Assembly: GCA_019693395.1 (NCBI GenBank)
Contig: JAAMXP010000323.1
Location: forward strand, 1 to 22,796
Source of the DNA: Ettlia oleoabundans
Lineage: Eukaryota > Chlorophyta > Chlorophyceae > Chlamydomonadales
Direction of reading: 5' to 3'
DNA: 22,796 nt
Made by a program: the position numbers and the translations under genes. This document shows positions 19,101 to 22,796 of this stretch, in pieces (the stretch's first letter is position 1; each line of letters begins with the position of its first letter). The notes below the pieces were generated by a model, which was given only the letters and a program-made list of their open reading frames with translations, did no database searches and had not been told where the DNA came from.

Positions 19101-20090
19101 GGGCATACAGGTGCAACTTCGCAGACTTCTACAGCTGTAGATGTGCGCCTGCTGCTGCATTGTTGAGTCGGTCTGCAACTGACCCATTTGTCAGTTTGCA
19201 CCCTTACCACAACCTCACACACACACACACACGATTGCCCACCCACCCCCGCCCACTCCCGCTGGCACCGCCAACGCGTGGCAGATGCTGATCAGTGGTG
19301 GCCAGCAGGGTCTGGACATCGAGGACATGAGGGCCAATGTGCAGTACAGCGGGGGTTACCATGAGGTGGGCGCTGCGACAGTAACCGTCCATGCCCACCA
19401 CCCAATCTGCTGCTGCTTCAGATGATGAGGTTCCTGCATTTCCAAGCTCAGCATGCTGCCCTGTCCTGTGGATATCATCACTGCATATGGCTGCAGGATG
19501 CGCAGCCCACTGGTGTGCCGCCCCCCACTGCTGCCACCTGGTGCTGCAGGACCACCCCGTGATTCGTGAGTTTTGGCACGCGCTGGATACCTTCACCCCG
19601 CAGGAGCAGGCCGACTTCCTGCGCTTCATCACATCCTGCCCTCGACCCCCGCTGCTGGGCTTCAAGTACTTGGAGCCGCCGCTGGCTATACAGGTGTGCT
19701 GGGGTCGCATAGGGGTTTGCTCCTGCAGGGCTGGGACCAACAGCGCCGGTCTGGCGAAGGGGGGCGTTTGCTGGCATGGCTGCTCTGTTTTTAAGGCCAG
19801 GGAATGGCCAGGTTGCATCAGCATGGCAACGCAGCATTGGGCCACAGCGCACCCCAGCCATCGCCGTCTTTGTGCTCACTCCCATCTACCCCACCCACCC
19901 CGCCCCACCCCCATCCTCGCCCAATGTGCAGATGGCAGGCAGCATGCTTGATGAGCAGGCCACAGAGCGGCTGCCCACTGCTGCAACTTGCATGAACCTA
20001 CTCAAGTTGCCACCATACCGCACTGCACAGCAGATTCGTGAGAAGTTGCTGTATGCTGTGGAAAGTGGTGCCGGGTTCGAGCTGAGCTAA
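13120..20090 (+). CDS. UPL6: HECT E3 ubiquitin ligase, UBE3C/UPL6 type
   Basis: Accepts ubiquitin from an E2 as a thioester and transfers it to substrates. UBE3C/Hul5 family members work at the proteasome. About 1,135 aa (human UBE3C 1,083, UPL6 1,029). Exons: 13120-13287, 13455-13552, 13684-15140, 15274-15372, 15621-15758, 15889-15942, 16063-16172, 16559-16687, 17003-17095, 17283-17351, 17517-17672, 17817-17886, 18157-18259, 18508-18601, 18759-18883, 19006-19066, 19285-19365, 19550-19693, 19932-20090. Every junction agrees in phase. The start ATG is in good context (AAACATGG) and opens the family's N-terminal block ([20 protein letters not shown]), followed by an IQ motif. A 486-codon helical exon follows, then a complete HECT domain. 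UPL6-like wording such as [14 protein letters not shown] and [12 protein letters not shown] favours UPL6 over UPL7. Three introns use GC donors (13288, 17352, 18884). Exons 6-7 and the 16173-16558 interval are the least certain. Confidence 0.9.
13258..13500 (+). other. UPL6: IQ motif split by a GC-AG intron
   Basis: Exon 1 ends with SATIIQ and exon 2 begins with [13 protein letters not shown], which together fit the IQ-motif pattern (IQ-x3-RG-x3-R) that binds calmodulin in UBE3B/UBE3C/UPL6 proteins. The joining intron runs from GC at 13288 to AG at 13454, phase 0. Confidence 0.75.
18079..18112 (+). repeat. CCACAA hexamer repeat in UPL6 intron
   Basis: Four or five near-perfect CCACAA units in the intron upstream of exon 13 (acceptor 18156). 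A C/A-only stretch on the coding strand; a microsatellite with no assigned role. Confidence 0.7.
19216..19232 (+). repeat. (CA)n microsatellite in UPL6 intron
   Basis: An uninterrupted CA dinucleotide run of eight units, followed by a C/A-rich stretch up to the acceptor at 19284. Confidence 0.8.
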
Positions 20091-20166
20091 CCTGCCTGGT
20101 GCTGGGCCTACTGGCTGAGTCTGCAACTCCGATAAAAGTTGCCTCGAGTCAAGTAGGTGATGTCAA

Positions 20167-20171
20167 TGTAA
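20167..20171 (+). terminator. TGTAA poly(A) signal for UPL6
   Basis: TGTAA lies 76 bases after the UPL6 stop codon (TAA, 20088-20090). It is the first such pentamer downstream and is at a normal chlorophyte spacing. Confidence 0.55.
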
Positions 20172-20685
20172 TGTCATCTGAGTGTGATGCACGCAACTTC
20201 CAGTCAGGTTCTGCTGCCTCAATGTACGCTGGCGCTGTGCCGCTGTGCCGCAGCATCACGCCGCCAAGCAAGCGGGCCCCTCACATCTGCTCCTTCGTAC
20301 CAGGCATTACTCTGTATCGATCAGAAAATCCCAAGCTTTTTTAATCCAAGACCTCCGCCTCCCTCATCCCTAGTACCTTTCCGCTGCCACTTGCTGCGTT
20401 TGGTCCTGGGACGGCGCACGTCTGTCTTTTGAAGACGCTCGAAGGTTTACCGGTGCGGTGAGACGCTTTATGCGGCACCCCGTCTGGCGGAGGCCTGAAC
20501 GAACACAGTGCTCCCATCCTTTTGCCCCAACAGCGTACTGTTCTAATTCGTGACGGGAGGGGGGCAAAAAGCTCGACGCCTTTCCCCTCGGTCGAGATGG
20601 GGGCCGTCGCTGGTGGCGTCCCCGCTGGCTGGTTGACTGGGCTGTGCCGCTCGTGCAGCACTGCCGTGCAGGCTGAGGTCGCACC
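20172..20685 (+). promoter_or_regulatory. UPL6-TRAPPC6 intergenic region, promoter expected
   Basis: About 510 bases between the UPL6 poly(A) signal and the TRAPPC6 start, both genes on the plus strand. The TRAPPC6 promoter and 5' UTR should lie here. No clear TATA box or conserved element was recognised. Short open frames on both strands look like chance. Confidence 0.4.
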
Positions 20686-21706
20686 ATGGGGAAGAACAGG
20701 GAGTGCTCAGAAAGCTGTATGGACTACCTGTCCCTTGCTCTTGTACATCATTACCGAGCCCAGGCGCAGGGACCAACGCTGCAGGTGCCCCCTGCCAACG
20801 CCAACGCATGCCTGCATGGCTCGAACGCAAGCCAGCTGCCACCACCGCCGGTGGCCTGCCCAACGCTCAAATGCAGTTTCTTGCGAGCAGCCTGTCACTC
20901 TGGTGACTGTCTTTTTCCGCCCGTGCACCCCCAGGCTGCTCTGGATGCGGTGGGTGAGCGCACCGGGCGTCAGTTGGCTGAGCGGTACGCACGGGACCGT
21001 GCCCCGCTGGTGGAGCAGCTGGAGGCGGTGAAGTTTGTGTGCAAGGAGTTTTGGGGGGAGGTGTTCCGTAAGCCAGTGGACAACCTGCGCACCAACCACA
21101 GGTGGGTGCAGGCGGTTGGGTCGGCGGGATGGAGTGCGGTCTGGGCTATGTGCGCCGAGAATGTGTGTTGCGGCTGCATGAAACAGTGGGGCGCAGGGTG
21201 GGCAGCCAACTTGCCCTGCTGCCACATTGGGCATGTGGGCTGCTGCTGGCAAGCATCCGTGCAACGCGTTGCATTTAGACCGTCCTGACCGGTCAGGTTG
21301 CTGCCAACCCTGTGCACCTTGCCTGCTTCCTCACAGCCGTGTGGGCTGCACCCCTTGGGCCGTGCTGTCAAGTCCTTTCTCCGGCACCTGGGGCCCAGTC
21401 TAGCTCCCTGTGGTGGCCTGCAGGGGCACTTTTGTGCTGCGCGACACCCAATTTCGCTGGTTGGCACGGCTGAGCCAGAACCAGATGCCGGCAGAGCTGG
21501 GTCAAGCCCTGCCTGTGCCGCTGTCCCGTGCCGACCTGGCTGCAGACTTCTTGGTGCTCCCCTGCGCTCTAGTGCGCGGTGCGCTGGTGCAGCTGGGCTG
21601 GGAGGCGTCTGTGACTGCGGATGCCACCAGCCTGCCGCAGGTTGACTTCACGCTGGTCATACGGCAGCAGGCGCAGCAGCAGGGGCAGCAGCAAGCGAGC
21701 CAGTGA
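20686..21706 (+). CDS. TRAPPC6: TRAPP complex subunit TRAPPC6/Trs33
   Basis: Core subunit of the TRAPP tethering complex, a Rab/Ypt exchange factor acting in ER-Golgi and Golgi traffic. Three exons, 20686-20784, 20935-21101 and 21424-21706, splice in phase (0, then 2) to give 182 aa. The plant protein is about 170-180 aa. The start ATG (ACCATGG context) gives MGKNRECSESCMDYLSLAL, matching the plant opening MGREVSESCVDSLLTEMV. Exon 2 gives GRQLAERYARDRAPLVEQLE, then KFVCKEFWGEVFRK and DNLRTNHR. Exon 3 gives RGTFVLRDTQFRWLARLS, then CALVRGALVQLGWEASVTAD and the end of the fold. The last 15 residues (QQAQQQGQQQASQ) are a glutamine-rich tail beyond the usual C terminus. Donors are CAG|GTGCCC and AG|GTGGGT. 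Confidence 0.93.
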
Positions 21707-22065
21707 TGACAGCAACGGTGGTGAGCTACGCTACTGGAAAACAGCTGAACCACAGCGGCTGCTTCCCAGCCAGCCTTCACAGTTCTGCTTCCAGTCGAAC
21801 CATCCTCCCTCCCTGTCCACAAAACAGACACCACCCACCCAATTACGTGAACTGGACTGCGCTCTCTTCCTGCTGCGACTGCTGGGACCTGCTTACACTC
21901 TTGCTTTTTGGACTGCTGCTTGTTTTTGCAGCCCTTCCTTCTGCTGATCTGCTTCTCTGTTGCTCCCCCTGCCGCGCTGCCCTCAAGGTTCACCCTCCTG
22001 AACTTCATGTTGTGGCGTGCGAGAATAGGCAACTGAAGTATATCACATGATGTGCGTGTTCATTC

Positions 22066-22070
22066 TGTAA
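22066..22070 (+). terminator. TGTAA poly(A) signal for TRAPPC6
   Basis: TGTAA, 360 bases after the TRAPPC6 stop, is the first match I see downstream. The implied 3' UTR is long but within the chlorophyte range. The pentamer sits in the convergent space between TRAPPC6 and the chaperonin gene. Confidence 0.45.
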
Positions 22071-22451
22071 CGGAAATGCAGATGTGTGATATGAAATGTG
22101 TGCTAGTCAAAAACAAAGGGCTGTCACCAGCACCAGAAGGTAGCAAAGCAGCGCAGGGCTGTGCATAGGGAATGCAAGTGTGATTGGGGCAAGTGCAGTT
22201 GGGTAGCCTGGCAGGGACCCGGACTCGCTTGTGGACACACCAATTGCTGCAGTTGCCCAGAGAGCGATTGGCGTCACCCCTAAAACACGCAAGTGTGTGT
22301 GTGGGTGGGGGGGCGGCTGGTGTTCAGCCACACAGCAGCTGCAGTTACCCTCTGCACAAGAGGGCAGCATGCCAGCCTCCCAACCGCCTGTATGCCTCAT
22401 GCTACCACGATGGGCCCTGCGGCACTCCCTGCTACTCTCCTCTCCTTAGCC

Positions 22452-22589
22452 TTAGAAGTCCATGCCGCCCATGCCGCCCATGCCAGGCGCCACGGGTGCC
22501 TCGCTCTTGGGAGCCTCTGTGATGATGCACTCGGCCGTCGTCAGCAGGCTGGCCACACTGGCGGAATCCAGCAGAGCCGTGCGCACAAC
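22452..22589 (-). CDS. CPN60: Chaperonin 60 (mitochondrial HSP60 type), last exon, partial
   Basis: The final 45 codons of a group I chaperonin, the ATP-driven folding ring of mitochondria or plastids. The exon starts after an acceptor CTGCAG in phase 0. It reads [20 protein letters not shown], then [15 protein letters not shown], then [10 protein letters not shown] and TAA (22452-22454). The V-R-T-A-L-x-D-A-S-V-A-x-L-L-T-T-x-E block is the conserved end of the equatorial domain. The Gly-Met tail favours the mitochondrial HSP60 line over plastid Cpn60 alpha or beta, whose tails differ (family knowledge). No upstream exon could be recognised between 22590 and the right edge, so the rest of the gene lies outside the window. 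It is convergent with TRAPPC6, stop to stop about 745 bases. No nearby TGTAA signal for it was found. Confidence 0.88.
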   Translation of the reverse strand, partial: VVRTALLDSASVASLLTTAECIITEAPKSEAPVAPGMGGMGGMDF

Positions 22590-22745
22590 CTGCAGGCAGT
22601 GGCACGGGGCCCAGAGGTGTTTCCGGGTGGTGGCATGAGGGATAGGGCAGCTCCATGATGACTCAATGGTGGGGAACTGGGAAGGCTATATCAGGGCGGC
22701 GTCCGCCCCAATATGAAGGAGGTGATCAGTTGCGCATATCCCCCC

Positions 22746-22778
22746 CACACACGCGCGCGCGCACATACACACGCACAC
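22746..22778. repeat. Alternating CA/CG tract in chaperonin intron
   Basis: 33 bases of strictly alternating pyrimidine-purine, with a (CG)n core flanked by (CA)n. It lies in what appears to be intron sequence upstream of the chaperonin's last exon. Such tracts are prone to adopt left-handed (Z) helix (established knowledge). Confidence 0.75.
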
Positions 22779-22796
22779 CACCCGAGGCCATGCCAC

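Larger units (their letters stand above)
17003..20090 (+). other. UPL6: HECT catalytic domain, exons 9-19
   Basis: About residues 752-1135. Landmarks in order: [20 protein letters not shown] and LYPNPHAQ (N-lobe), [106 protein letters not shown] and [18 protein letters not shown]. The predicted catalytic cysteine is the Cys of [10 protein letters not shown], codon 19989-19991, 32 residues before the C terminus. That is the usual position for HECT enzymes. The protein ends AGFELS, like human UBE3C. The domain appears complete and catalytically competent. Confidence 0.92.

Noticed and set aside
20099..20661. Several small open frames on both strands between UPL6 and TRAPPC6
   Set aside because: Short, mutually overlapping, and without conserved motifs; they lie in the expected 3' UTR and promoter space.
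22107..22656. Plus- and minus-strand frames of 70-120 codons around the chaperonin exon
   Set aside because: Only the frame giving [20 protein letters not shown] is supported by family knowledge; the others are shadows of it or intron.

Overview
The window looks like nuclear DNA from a green alga (Chlorophyta). It has long intron-dense genes, alanine- and glutamine-rich proteins, and a TGTAA polyadenylation-type signal after three of the stop codons. The best protein matches, from memory, are to land-plant versions of eukaryotic housekeeping genes. The species cannot be named from sequence alone. No bacterial operons, tRNA, rRNA or CRISPR array were seen.

Layout, left to right. (1) Positions 1-1530 are a repeat field: at least four 5'-truncated 3' ends of one non-LTR (LINE-type) retrotransposon, in both orientations. 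Each ends in a short (TCAAG)n-like tail, and one pair forms a hairpin with perfect 32-bp arms. (2) Positions 1585-12641, minus strand, hold one very large gene of about 25 exons and about 2,380 aa. I identify it as VIRILIZER (VIR/VIRMA), the large scaffold of the m6A mRNA methyltransferase complex. Its N-terminal domain, its ARM-like repeats and the short C-terminal helical motif known from plant VIR are all recognisable. Between two conserved ARM segments lies an extra stretch of about 540 aa: acidic, Q-rich, RS/RK-rich and coiled-coil. (3) Positions 12642-13119 are a compact divergent promoter region with a palindromic G-box-like site. (4) Positions 13120-20090, plus strand, hold a 19-exon gene for a UBE3C/UPL6-type HECT E3 ubiquitin ligase of about 1,135 aa, with an IQ motif and a complete HECT domain. 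(5) Positions 20686-21706, plus strand, hold a 3-exon gene for TRAPPC6/Trs33, 182 aa. (6) Positions 22452-22589, minus strand, are the last exon of a mitochondrial-type chaperonin 60 (HSP60), convergent with TRAPPC6; the rest of the gene lies beyond the right edge.

The genes belong to separate processes: mRNA methylation, proteasome-linked ubiquitination, ER-Golgi vesicle tethering and mitochondrial protein folding. The only structural coupling visible is the shared promoter space of VIR and UPL6. Splice junctions were read by eye. Most exon-exon phases agree, which is strong support for the models. A few junctions remain unresolved (VIR near 5812-5738 and 4010-3691; UPL6 16173-16558) and are flagged below.
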